64,000 nt of DNA from Megamerina dolium (taxonomy: Eukaryota > Arthropoda > Insecta > Diptera > Megamerinidae), in the NCBI GenBank assembly GCA_963854835.1, contig OY978525.1:48673929-48737928 (forward strand), given 5' to 3'. The notes below the pieces were generated by a model. That model saw nothing but the letters and a program-made list of their open reading frames with translations. It did not search any database and was not told the origin of the DNA. Positions 11,153 to 22,601 of the stretch are shown one piece after another (position 1 is the stretch's first letter; the number at the start of each line of letters is the position of its first letter). The translations under genes were made by a program, and so were the position numbers.

Positions 11153-12487
11153 AGAAGTACATGGGTATAACAACGAACTTATTGTTTTGGAGATTAGTAA
11201 GAGGGTTTTCAGTCTCTTTCTCATTAAATTTTCTATTAATTTCTTTCTCGATACTTTCTTACAGGCGGATTTTTTCCGGATTTTTTCTGTTTCATGGCCA
11301 AGTTTTTCACTCACTTTTGTGTATCTGTGCTGAACCAAGCTGCCAGATACAACCCTGAAGTCCCTTCGTGGAGGGCTCTTAACTCTTTCCTTACAAAATG
11401 ATTTCATACACTGGAGTCGGTGTTGGATATTCAACCTGAAACGAGAAGTCATTTGATTCGACCGACATTACAGTTACGAATGCATGCTGCCAGTTATGTA
11501 ACCACCACCTGCGAAAATGCTCAAAGCTCTCAATACGTACCGTTGATGAGAGAATATCCTTTGTGTAAAAGTGCGATTTATGCATCAACTGTTTCCTAAC
11601 ATCGCATTACCTTATAGGGTGCCAAAGCAAGTTCTCGTGACTTATTTGTGGAAGACGACACCACACCGCGTTTTATTGAATACCTCAAAATCCGATTATA
11701 AAACACAATCGACCTTTTTGCCAAGTGCCAAAATATTCTAAAAATATGCATTGGTATTTGTATTCAGGGGAATTTTTAGGAGTGGTTAGCCTTGACTGTA
11801 TTTGTGTGTATTTGTTTTCTTTTGCATTATCAATATGAAATTGTATTTCGGTGTAATTTTATATAGCTTATGCAATTTGTAAAAACAGAAGAAAATTAAG
11901 ATTTTTTTTTGTAATGTTTGCATGCTTGTTGTCTGCGTGCTCGTTTGCTCTAGCTAGTTTGGCTTACTTCAAGAATTCTAAAATACATAACATATATAAT
12001 TAGTATAAATGTTAAGAATGTTGTTTTTCCGTCTTCTTTTTTATTATTCTTGTATACAGCGTTTTGTCAAAATTAGATAATCCCATTTTGATTAATAAAG
12101 TTGTAATTTTCACAGGATATATTGCTATCTTTGTCATCAGTGACATTTTGCGCTTTATAATTCATTACAAATACAGAGAATTTTGAAAAAAAAAGTATCA
12201 TACGGGCATTATCTTTGAGCTAGCTAGCTTTCAATATTTTATCTGTGTATAACTTATAACTTTTACATTTTATGTATGTATATTTGTATTTATATAAAAA
12301 AATTTATGATTGAGCTAGATTTCTCTTTGGTCATTGTTCATACAAATATGAATTAGAATTAGTAAACGGCAAATCGGTTATTAATTAGTAATTACATATA
12401 TCTATTACTCCTTTAAATAAAGTACTATTTGCAATACGGAGTTTAATGTAAAATTTTATGTAATGCCGTACTTAGTAAATGCTATGT
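11153..12487. other. AT-rich gene-poor stretch with host 3' UTR
   Basis: I see no supported coding region. The part next to 12488 should be the 3' UTR of the minus-strand host gene. A possible polyadenylation signal AATAAA lies on the minus strand at 12044-12039, which would give a 3' UTR of about 450 bases. The region 11160-11600 has two short open stretches without recognisable similarity. Confidence 0.4.
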
Positions 12488-13191
12488 TCATAGGGCAACA
12501 TCGCGATACTTGCGGTAATCATCTGATTCGTTACCCAATGAAAGTTTGCTATTAGCAGTTATGTATGGATTTGTGTAATTGGAATAGTCAAATCCACCAT
12601 AATATTGCATATGATGTGGTGGATTTCGTCGATTTAATGGTTGCTGTGTTTGAATCAAGTTTACCTCGTCTACTGTAGCTCTACTTGTTCTTATGAAAGA
12701 GTTTAGCGATGGTTGTCGATAGTGATGTAAATTAGTATGTGATGGATTTGCATAACCACCTATCATAGCTAAATAGTATTGTTGTTGCCAAGTGTATTGG
12801 TGTAAATAATTATTGATATCGTAAGCAAATAAGTCTTTTTGTACGCGTGTGTTACCATCCAAATTTTCTAATGAAATGCAACGACGTGTCAACTTAGATA
12901 GCGGTTTAAAATGCAATGCCAGATATTGCTCATGTTTACTCATGTCACATGAAGGATATAGTTGTAATGGCGACGTGACTTTTGGATCTATCGAACAATA
13001 TAATGGTTCATTGGTGGAACCGTTTAGTGAAGGTGTTAGATTTATATTCGAATCGTTAATTGTATTCTTCAAATCATCAATTGTAATATTTAAGTATTTT
13101 CCATTTTTATCTTCTGTATCAAGCACATAACGTGGATTGTACATTCCAGGAAGTGTGCAACGGAGGTCCATAAGAGATTGGGTGCGATTTT
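12488..13191 (-). CDS. Host membrane protein, last exon (C-terminal tail)
   Basis: This exon opens after a TTTTTAATAG acceptor and encodes 233 residues to the stop at 12488. It completes a GAA codon split by the 59-bp intron 13192-13250. The product is polar and rich in N, S, T and Y (ENRTQSLMDLRCTLPGMYN, YANPSHTNLHHYRQP), with no membrane segment and no domain I recognise. It looks like a disordered cytoplasmic tail. It ends in YRDVAL, whose last three residues fit a class II PDZ ligand pattern; that is only a suggestion. No homologue name can be given with confidence. Confidence 0.75.
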
Positions 13192-13250
13192 CTATTAAAA
13201 ATATTAACACCAAATTATTCATATATTTTTCCTATCAATTATCTACTCAC

Positions 13251-13540
13251 CGTTGGTAAAATGCTGCACAAATGTTGGCATATATATATTGGCATTGAAT
13301 TCATTGCATGGCCTGCATAGCGTATCAGGATTGTTGTGTACATGTAGAGTCGATGGCTGTGTTAGATTCGTTTCGTTCACTTGATAGCCAGCGTTTTCGA
13401 ATATTGTGTGATCGTGTAATCTGCTGCTGGAACGTCGTGAATCGTTTGTCGTGACAGGCACGCATGGTGGTGGCGTTTGTAACTGTAATCGTGTGGCCAA
13501 ATTTTGTAGTTGCGAAAGCACTTGAGACTCCCTGCGCCAT
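13251..13540 (-). CDS. Host membrane protein, internal exon
   Basis: The exon is bounded by a TTTTTTAG acceptor (AG at 13542-13541) and a GTGAGT donor starting at 13250. It is 290 nt: one base completing the previous codon, 96 codons, and one base passed on. It begins RWRRESQVLSQLQNLATRLQ after joining AG from the exon at 30632 to its first A. A basic cluster directly after a membrane segment is what a cytoplasmic juxtamembrane region looks like. It continues with SRRSSSRLHDHTIFENAGYQ and two CxxC-like cysteines. Confidence 0.75.
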
Positions 13541-14589
13541 CTAAAAAATTTTTTAGTTTAAAATTTCGTAAATTACGAAAATGTTATGTTTTATTTTTAG
13601 AGGAATTAATAAACTGAGTACCATATAACGTAAACTTTCACACCAGCGGACTTCTCAAGAGCTTATTTCAATGGCTATAAATAGCTTTTTTTCAAAGAAA
13701 CTGAAATTGTTCAAAAATGTTTATGAACATCTGAAGAAACGTTTCTTGGATTACTGGTAAGACATATCTCCTACAGGAAGGTTAATACAATAGTTCATAA
13801 TGTATATTTGTTTTAAACCATTAACCGAACAACGCGGAGGGACGGGCCTATCTTCTGGTCCATCTTTCGCCCAAAGTACTTCAAGTGGTAACATGCAACA
13901 GGAGCTCAACACCAGCCAGAAGAGCATCGGCAAACTTCGCCGCGGAGTCTACAAAGACTGCTGATATTAAGCCGCGTTTGCCAGGTACGGGAAACCTTCC
14001 TTTACTCAAATCTGCAAAGCCTACTGTCGCAAATAACAAAAAGAAAACTTTCAAAATGAAAACTGTTCTTTAATGTTACAATGTTATTAATATAACAATA
14101 GTAGGTTTTGTTGGATTGATCAATTTTTAGATTAAGAAACTACTTCTATAGTAGGAAAGACATATTCAGCCCAATTCTGAATACAAATTCCCTCGAAGTT
14201 TTCTCCCTTCTCCCTTTCTTCTTATTCCAAATAAAAATTCCTCAGGAATTTTTCATTCCTTTCTTTCCCCTTATTCTGAAAAAGGGAAAAATTATTTCGG
14301 GAAAAAAGTGGCTATAACGAACGTAAAAAGAAAGGAAGATTGTGATGCCATTTTTAATGAATTTTACGCCAACCATTTTTAAGGGAACGCTGAGCAAAAA
14401 TTTAAGTTTCAAAACTTAATTGACAATAACTAAAATACTTTAATATACTAAAATGGATTGTGTGTGAATGACGAAGAAACTGATAAAACTGACAAACCTA
14501 CTTCCTCGCGAAGAGTATCGCCAAAACGTTCCGACATCCTCGTTGAAGTTATTTTAACAGAGCGTGAATTGTGCGACACCATAAAGGTG

Positions 14590-14658
14590 CAATGGTAGAT
14601 ATTTGCATATATGTATATATATATTTATATATATATTATGTATATATTTATATATATA

Positions 14659-14700
<42 letters not shown>

Positions 14701-14701
14701 A

Positions 14702-14746
<45 letters not shown>

Positions 14747-14778
14747 TACACACACACACACACACATATGTGTGTTGT
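14590..14778. repeat. (TA)n(CA)n microsatellite
   Basis: A long TA tract with TTTA interruptions runs into a CA tract and ends in ACATATGTGTGTTGT at 14764-14778. That last stretch is one copy of the target-site duplication of the retrotransposon starting at 14779. The open frame that runs through this repeat into the element is accidental. Confidence 0.95.
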
Positions 14779-17700
14779 TCCTCCTGAAAACAATAGCTGA
14801 ACAACAAATTGACGTTGCACTAATAAGCGAGCAATACAAAAATCTAGTAAATAATGGAAAGTGGTTAAGCGACATGAGCAGTAAAGCAGCGATATGGACC
14901 TGCGGCAATCTGCCTTTTGAACGCAAAAGTAGCACCCAACATGTAGGCTTTGTCTACGCACAAATTAAAGGAGTACATTTCTACAGTTGCTATGCACCGC
15001 CAAGTGCAACAATACAAGAATTCGAAGATATGGTAGACCGATTGGTGAATGAAGCGAGAGGGAAATCACCCATAATAATCGGGGGTGACTTTAATGCCTG
15101 GGCTACGGAGTGGGGTAGTGTACGCACGAACCGTAGAGGGACTCTAGTCTTAGAAGCGTTTGCCTGTTTAGACATGGTGGTGCTGAATCATGGTAATGCA
15201 TTCACCTTCGATAATGGAAGAGGAGGATCAGTTGTGGATATTACATTCGCAAGCCGTACGTTAGCAAGAGTTATAGAATGGAAAGTGTCGGATGTATATA
15301 CACATAGCGACCATATGGCTATTGTGTTCAATACGAAACCTACTACAAGGTTTCAATTACGCAGAACACAAACAAAGGCACAAACAAACGGCTGGAAAGT
15401 TAAAAAACTTGATATGGACGTTTTGGAATACGTCCTTAATGATCTGTATACAATCGAAGGCAATGCTGAAAAACAAGCAGAGCATGTAATGCGATTACTT
15501 GAGAAAGTATGTGACGCAGCAATGCCTCGAAAGGGGAAAAGTAACGGGAGGGCCCCAGTATACTGGTGGAACCAAGATATAGCTAGCTTACGCTCACAAT
15601 GTCATAGACACCGCAGAATGCAACAGAGGGGCAGAGGTACAGAACAATATGGGAATTTACAATCGCAGTACAAGGCGACAAGGAAACTGCTACGGAAAGC
15701 GATATCCAAGAGCAAAAAGCAGGCATTTCTTAACTTAATTGATGAAGTGCAAAACAATCCCTGGGGGAGCGCGTACAGGATTGTGATGAATAAAGTTAAT
15801 AGCAATAATGCTAATTCCCCCATCTGCCCGGCCATTATGTCAAATATCGTAAATGGCTTATTCCCACAACAGAGCTCGGAAATGGTTGAATCGGAAATCC
15901 AAGTTGATATAGACACAATTCCATCTATAACCCCAGACGAAGTTGCCACAGCTGCACATAAAATCAAAAATGAGAAAACCCCAGGACTTGATGGTATACC
16001 TAACGTCGTACTCAAAACAGCAATTAAAATGAAGCCAGAAGTTTTTGCGCAACTATACACGGCCTGCTTTAGAGAAGGATCATTTCCACGTCGGTGGAAA
16101 CGCCAAAGACTTGTCCTAATCCCCAAAGGCGATAAACCACCGGATGAACCGTCTTCATATCGTCCACTATGTATGCTGGATACTGCGGGTAAGGTACTAG
16201 AGCGGATTATATGCTCTAGACTGGAAAAATACACTGAAGGTGAAACAGGCCTTTCTGAATGGCAATATGGATTCAGGAAAAAGCGCAGTACTGTCGATGC
16301 GATTGAAAAAGTGTGTGAAATTGCAAAAAAAGCAATGGAAGGGAAAAGATGGAGAGGGGGCAGTAAAGAATATTGTGCTGTTGTAACCCTAGATATCAAA
16401 AATGCTTTTAATTCAGCAAATTGGTCGTATACACTAAATGCTCTTCGAGGTATCCATGCACCGGCGTACTTGATTCGAATAATTACAAATTATTTTAAAA
16501 GTAGAACTTTGTACTATGACACAGAAGAAGGACCAAAGCAGTACAAGGTGACGGGTGGAGTACCGCAAGGCTCGGTACTGGGACCACTTCTCTGGAACAT
16601 TATGTACGACGGTATACTTAAAATACAGAAGCCGAAAGGAGTAAATATCATTGGGTATGCAGACGATATCGCTATCACGGTAGTTGCAAAAACCCTGCCG
16701 GAAGTAAAACGAAACGCTGAAGAAACAATTAAAAGTGTTAAACAGTGGCTTGAGTTAGCGGGACTAGATCTCGCGGATCATAAAACCGAAGCAGTATTAA
16801 TGAGTAGCCGGAAGAAGGTAGAGCATATTGATGTGCGTGTTGGTAGCCACATCATATCATCCATGCCATACATTAAGTACTTGGGAGTCCTATTGGACCA
16901 TAGGTTAAATTTTAAAGAACACCTCAAATATGCGGGTGTTAAAGCAGCAAAAGCAAGTGCGGCACTGTCGAGGCTCATGCCGAATATTGGTGGACCACGT
17001 CAACCGATTAGACATCTACTCACAGGTGTCAACACATCGATAGTAATGTACGCTGCACCCGTATGGGCTACAGCGACTAGTTGTAGCTCTTACATGAGAG
17101 GGATAACAGCTGCATACAGATTATCGTCCCTAAGAGTCTGTAGCGCATTTCGCACAGTCTCTAATGATGCAGCGAATGTAATCGCGTGCCGGTGTCCTAT
17201 TGATATCTTAGCGGCCCAAGCGAGGTCAATTCGTGATAATAAAAAACTACCGCAGGCTGAGCGGATAGAAGTAGAAAATATAATTAGCCATAGTGAGCGA
17301 GTATGGCAATATAGATGGGACGCATCGACTAAAGGGCGGTGGACACATACACTAATACCCAATATAAAAACTTGGATAGACAGGAAACATGGAGAGATAC
17401 ACTACCACCTGACCCAGTTCCTCAGTGGCCATGGATGCTTTAGAGAGTATTTGTATAGATGCAAACACGTTGATGACCCGTGGTGCCTATATTGCAAGCA
17501 CGAAATTGAGAACGCACAACATGTGCTATTGAGGTGCGTCAGGTTTGAAGGCGAGCGCTCCCAGCTGGAACGGTTAATGCTACGGCCGCTAACACCGGAG
17601 GGACTTATCCGATGCATGCTCTCCTCGACAGAAGCATGGAACGCGTCAGCAGACATCATTACAAGAATGATGCAAAGATTGCGACGTGACGAACAGGCGG

Positions 17701-17945
17701 CACGTACAAGAAATAGCGGAGAGTGAAAACACTCAAATCCTGCCTTGCGAAGGAATGCCTTGATTGGTGGTACCGCAAGGATGAACAGGACAGTGATATC
17801 GGGGGAGGTGGTTTTAGTACGTAGGTACATATCGGGGCATAGCCCCAATGTGTGAATCGTGCATGCTGAATAGTACGGGCTACTCAGTATCTATGAAGAT
17901 TTCCACCTTCCAGCGTATCGAAGCAAAAAAAAAAAAAAAAAAAAA
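14779..17945 (+). mobile_element. R1-clade non-LTR retrotransposon, 5'-truncated copy
   Basis: Bases 14779-17925 align without any indel to 22646-25792 at a constant offset of 7867. The copy ends in an A-run (17925-17945). The 15-base duplication ACATATGTGTGTTGT lies at 14764-14778 and again at 17945-17959, exactly at the element borders. Hence this is an independent insertion by target-primed reverse transcription and not a tandem duplication of the other copy. It lacks the 5' UTR, ORF1 and the first 52 nt of ORF2. It is antisense to the host gene. Confidence 0.95.
14780..17726 (+). CDS. R1-clade ORF2 (endonuclease-RT), N-terminally truncated
   Basis: The frame is open for about 980 residues and differs from the 22594-25593 protein by about ten substitutions. 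It keeps the endonuclease core (GGDFNAW, SDHMAI), the RT core with YADD and the C-terminal CLYCKHE...H...C motif. About 17 N-terminal codons are missing. The upstream in-frame methionine lies in the microsatellite, so no natural start exists. It probably cannot make a normal protein but is otherwise undamaged, which indicates a recent insertion. Confidence 0.9.
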
Positions 17946-17959
17946 CATATGTGTGTTGT

Positions 17960-18505
17960 GTTGTGTTGTGTGTTGACGTGGTCAGTGAGCGCTCCGCTGT
18001 TTTTTGTATGAAATATTGGGAAGTGGAAGGATATTGGGAGTCGCATGCATTGGATCGGATGACCTGTGGGACTGAGAGGTCGTGCGAGTAGAGGAATCCT
18101 GCTAATATCGTAATGAATCCTGAATTTAAAGATAAGTGTATCAAATACAATATTGATTTGTGAAGAAAAAGTGGTTAATAGGAAAATAGCTGAATGTGCT
18201 GTTCTTTTTCTTTTTACATTGTTGGTACAATATTTTGTTGTTATCAATTTGTTAGTTGGTATATTGCCAACTACTGTGACGTAAATATAAATTAATTAAA
18301 AATAATTAGTGTAGACACACACCTATTAAGAAATTGGAGACTTACATAGTTGAGTTTACTTGGTGGTATTGCCAGCCAGTACTTGGGAAAATCCCCACAA
18401 CTGGTCTTACACTTTGTAGGGATTTTATATATAAATTAGGAATATTTAAACATTAATCGATTTAATTTAAATTAAAACTGAAATAAAACATGTTATTTTT
18501 ATCTC
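17960..18505. other. Non-coding intron sequence
   Basis: A short GTGTT tandem run follows the insertion (to about 17972). The rest is AT-rich with no open frame of note and no transposon feature that I recognise. Confidence 0.5.
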
Positions 18506-19059
18506 TTGACAAGTTCAATTGATCTTACACATGTAAGATGGTATATGTGTATGAGTAGTATATATGTGTGGAGTACATAACGATGATATGTATTTGAATG
18601 CGTAGAATGCGTGCATATGCAAAAATGCACAAATATGTGTGTGTGTGTGTGTATGTAAGTGTACATGTGTTTGAGAAGTTATATTTTGTGGACACGATCG
18701 TGGGCGTATGTGCATATGAGTATTTACATTTTTCGAGCGTGAGCATAGAAATGCATGAATTTGAAGGAGTATATCTTCAGTGGTGTGTGCAAGGGTGTAC
18801 CATGTAAGATGTTGTAGAAAGGTATATGGTGGTATGCATGGGGTAAAGGTATGTGTGTAGTCATAGATGTGTATATGGGCATGCCTATGAATATGAGTAT
18901 GTATGGTTACAAATGCATGTATGTATGTATGTGGGCATGTGGGTGTTTGCATTTATGTGTGAATGCCTGTATGTATATGCCGAGGTATATGAGAGACCTC
19001 ATGGGTGTAGATGGGCGTGTGCACAATTATGAGTCCCCACGAGTGTATATATAGACATG

Positions 19060-19062
<3 letters not shown>
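18505..19062. repeat. Degenerate (GTAT)n/(ACAY)n tract, left part
   Basis: The plus strand is a long imperfect series of GTAT, GTGT and ATGT units; the minus strand therefore reads as ACAY repeats. The same kind of sequence resumes at 20550 after a retrotransposon insertion and continues to about 20740. Open frames across it on both strands are low-complexity artefacts. Confidence 0.85.
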
Positions 19063-19090
<28 letters not shown>

Positions 19091-20549
19091 GTATTCGAAG
19101 GGGGAATCTTTCTTAGATACCGTCCACCATAGACGGCATGTACGATTCATACTGTCCGCTAAAGGTACACCTCATTCGGGACCACGCCCAGTCAGTAATA
19201 TCTTACTATGCTGGACTTGCGAACCAGTACGCCTACGTACTAAACCCTTAACTCCGACCTCTATAGCTTGTTTGTGTCCTGCGGGACCGCCGTTAAGCAC
19301 TACTTCGCAGGACTAAGCTGAGCTAATATGCCTCTTCAAACATCCCGTACATGGCGTTCACACAGCTGCAGTTATATTTCTCCGCTGCCACTCCTTCTTC
19401 CTGAGCTCCTTGAGAGCTATTGCAGCCCATTCTTTCATCTTAAACCACACTAAACTCGATCGCAGCATATGGCTCACAATGTTATCAGGTGTTATCCTTT
19501 CATTTATTATCTTCTCTATGGTCATTCTCTGCGTCTCAAATCTTAGGCAGAAGAAAAAGATATGCTGAGCGTTTTCGCCAACAGTGTTGCAGAATGAACA
19601 TTCTGTCGCGTCATCATGACCGAATCTGTGGAGGTACTCTCTGAAACAACCATGGCCCGTCAAAAACTGCGTAAGGTAGTAGTCTGTCTCTCCGTGTCCT
19701 CTTTCGACCCAAGCTTGCACGTTTCTGATGAGCCTGTGGGTCCACCTCCCTTTTCCTGCGGCGTCCCATTGACTTTGCCATTCATCTAGGCTCGTCTGTC
19801 TCTCCTCTTTCCGTTCGGTTGCCGTTAACCGTCTATTCAGGCTTTTGGTTCTGTTATATACTCTGCCCAACTCCGAGGCCATTATGTCCGGCGGCATAAT
19901 GCCGGATATAATACCGGCACCTTCTTGTGACACTGTCCTAAATGCACATGCAACTCTAATAGCGCTTAACCTGAAAACTATCTTCGCCTTCTTCGAGTAT
20001 GTCTTTTGCCGCAGAGCTGCCCCCCATATAGGCGCCGCGTACATCAATATTGATTGACTGACTTTAGCCAGGAGCGCTCTCCTACTCTGGCTGGGGCCAC
20101 CAATGTTGGCCATGATTCTCGTCAGAGCCGCTGTCATTGTTGCCGCCTTCCCGCAGGCTTTTTCGATATGCGCCTTGAAGTTGAGCCTCGTATCAATCAT
20201 TACACCTAGATACCTCAACGAAGGTTGCGTTGTAATGTTGTAGCCGTCAATGTTTAGGGTGATTTTTTCGAGTTTTTTCCTGCTCGTGATAAGTACAGCC
20301 TCTGTTTTCTGTACCGCAAGCTGGAGCTTTGTCGTCGTGAGCCAATCCTTAATTTTCGAAGCTGTCTCTCTGCAGATGCTCTGAACTTGGGAGAGCTCCT
20401 TCGCAACGATCGTCACGGCAATGTCGTCCGCGTAGCCAATTATCTGGGCTTCTTTTGGCAATGGAAGGTTTAACACCCCATCGTACAGCACGTTCCACAG
20501 TAGCGGGCCAAGTACAGATCCCTGCGGCACTCCACCCGTCACCACGTAA
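19063..20549 (-). mobile_element. Second R1-clade family, 5'-truncated insertion
   Basis: The 16-base ATATATAGACATGGGT occurs at 19047-19062 and at 20550-20565, flanking the element exactly. The 3' end is a run of about 28 A on the minus strand (T-run 19063-19090). The element starts in the middle of the RT at [12 protein letters not shown] and keeps the rest of ORF2 and a 3' UTR of about 260 bases. The encoded protein is clearly related to, but distinct from, the R1-clade protein at 22594-25593. It is inserted in the ACAY tract on the opposite strand to the other two copies, so it lies in the host gene's sense direction. Confidence 0.9.
19358..20547 (-). CDS. R1-clade ORF2 C-terminal half
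   Basis: The frame stays open for nearly 400 residues from the truncation point. It shows the RT core [14 protein letters not shown], the thumb region SLRYLGVMIDTRLNFKAHI, the conserved RLSAIRVACAFRTVS stretch, and the C-terminal CSFCNTVGENAQHIFFFC zinc motif. There is no endonuclease and no start codon of its own; frame continuity upstream of 20549 is chance. The lack of stops suggests a fairly recent insertion. RNase H is absent, as is usual for R1. Confidence 0.85.
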
Positions 20550-21132
20550 ATATATAGACATGGGTGCGGATGGCTATGTGTGTGTAAGTGCTTGTGTGTG
20601 TTCATGTATACGTGTGTAGATTTACATTTATGTGGATTAGCGCATGGATTCATATATAGTAAATATATCTCTTGTTGTGCCAGCGTGAGTATATGCGTTG
20701 GCACATGTAACGTGTAATTATTTTCGGCCATTGGCATTAAGACCGAGACCAGTAAGGTCTTAATTAAGGTATACTGGAAACAATGAATATAATATGGTAG
20801 TTTTGAGCTGGTAATTGTGGTATTCTGTTACCTCAGTATGCAGGGGTGGTACCCTGCAGAAATGGCTTTCGGGCTAATGCCACAATTGCCTCCGCCCCGC
20901 TAAAACCATGGCAGGCCTCGAAGAACGCTCAATGTTCGTCACCATTAAATTGGTCGTGTAGGCTCAGATGTAATATTCCTGACTAACACTGATCTAGCTC
21001 TGTATGCAAGTTCTCATGAAGGCTTGTGTCAGCTCTCGCATGGACCTCACTGCTTGCAAAGGGACCCATGGGATCTTAAGGTGACTACACTACGAGCAGA
21101 GATAACGATTTCGAGTTGGGGCCCTTTAAGCA

Positions 21133-22601
21133 TGGAAACAAATAAAATAAACAATAACAACAATAGAGAAAATACAAAAGAGGAGGTTTTCACACGAAGA
21201 CCTAAAGTAATGTACTCGCCAGTAAAACGGCCCAGTAAAGAACAAACAAGTCGGCTTGAGGCTGAAAAGTCGCCGGCTGTTCGGGTAAATAACCCGGATG
21301 AGTGCAACACTCCATCTGTGTCAGAGTTGCCGGTAGAGGTCTACTCACCGATAGCAACTACAGTTAGAGGAGATAATGCGATAAAACAAAAAGTAATAAA
21401 TGAGGAGAACGAACAGCAGGAAGGTGAGGAAGACCTAACTTCTGCTGATACTCGGAAAAATGATGCATTTGATATCCTGGGCCACAAAATTGCTGAGCTT
21501 CAGAGTATGATTGGATCGCAAAGGCACATTAACCAGACGGTGCGAGATTTGGTATCTAATATTGCAGCCCTTCACGAAGAGGCATCTGAAAGATACTCAC
21601 ATAAGCGGCAAGGCCCAACCATTATGGAGGCAAAGGGTTCACAGACATCGCCTACAAGACAGCATGACAAAGTCATTATTCAGAAGCAGGAGATGCGAAA
21701 AGGAGAAGTGAGGGCGAAAGAACTTGAAATGGAGACGACACAGAAACCAAAACAACAGAGTAAGGAGGACTGGCAGCCCGTTATAAAGAAGGGAACAAAC
21801 AAGCCACCACCAAAGAAAGGACTTCCTTTAGAAAATAAAGGGAAAGTAGTTCCAAAGCGTATCCGTGCTCGACCCGAAGCTATAGTCATAACTAAAACCG
21901 GGGACTTATCATACGCTGATATATTAAAAAAACTGAAGGCCAATCCAGATTTTAAGCAGCTCGGCGAAGGGGTTAATAAAATCAAAAAGACCTCTAAAGG
22001 TGAAATATTGTTGGAGTTAAAAGGCAAGCCAGGCGAGAAAACAGAAAAATATAAGGAAGCGATGGAACAAGCTCTCCAAAAGTCAGCTAGCATCAAAACA
22101 CTGCGACCACATACCCTTATTGAATGTCGGGATTTAGATGAAATTACTGTGGCGGAAGACATATGCGCCGCAGTGGTGGAGAAATACCCAGAAATAGGAC
22201 ACTTGGACGCAAGTGCCGTAAAGTCCATGCGAACGACGTGGAATGGTTCGCAAACAGCGCTGATTAGACTCCCTGCAGAAATAGCAAAATCAATATTAAA
22301 TGGTGAGCGAATCCGTGTGGGTTGGGTGAATTGCAGGCTACGTGAATATATAACTCCAACGCGCTGCTTTAAGTGCCTTGGTTTTGGACATATATCAAGG
22401 CACTGTAAAAGTACTATAGACCGCACAGATGCTTGCATGCGCTGTGGAAACAAAGGCCATCGAGCAAACCTGTGTAAAGCACAGCCCAAATGTGTTATCT
22501 GTGAACCAGGAATTAAAGGTGGAAACGAACACCCTACAGGATGCTATAAATGCCCAGCTTATAAAGCAGCTCTACAAGAAATAAGAAAACGGAATGATTA
22601 G
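21133..22601 (+). CDS. R1-clade ORF1 (Gag-like nucleic-acid binding protein)
   Basis: The frame is open from 21024. I prefer the methionine at 21133 (METNKINNNN) because the upstream part looks like leader sequence. The N-terminal half is charged and probably disordered. The C-terminal part has two CCHC knuckles, CFKCLGFGHISRHC and CMRCGNKGHRANLC, and a third CVIC...H...C motif. Counted from 21024 these start at residues 448, 471 and 490. ORF1 proteins of this kind bind the element RNA. The stop overlaps the ORF2 start in ATGATTAG (22594-22601), suggesting translational coupling or reinitiation. Confidence 0.85.

Noticed and set aside
13751..14073. Two short frames upstream of the 13540 acceptor as additional host exons
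   Set aside because: No matching splice sites or phase; the phase match to the exon at 30632 is better, and the region shows no recognisable domain.
14571..14778. Open frame with a methionine running through the microsatellite into the R1-clade ORF2
   Set aside because: The part before 14779 is simple repeat and one copy of the target duplication; frame continuity is chance.
15602..16399. A 265-residue minus-strand frame opposite the R1-clade ORF2 (and its twin at 23469-24266)
   Set aside because: It is an antisense shadow of a conserved RT region; conservation is explained by the sense protein.
18515..18952. A 145-residue histidine- and threonine-rich minus-strand frame
   Set aside because: Low-complexity translation of ACAY repeats, without start context, splice signals or similarity.
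20550..20737. N-terminal extension of the minus-strand R1-clade ORF with a histidine-rich start
   Set aside because: It lies outside the element border set by the 16-bp duplication and is translated ACAY repeat.
21680..22489. A 269-residue minus-strand frame opposite ORF1
   Set aside because: Antisense shadow of the zinc-knuckle protein with no features of its own.
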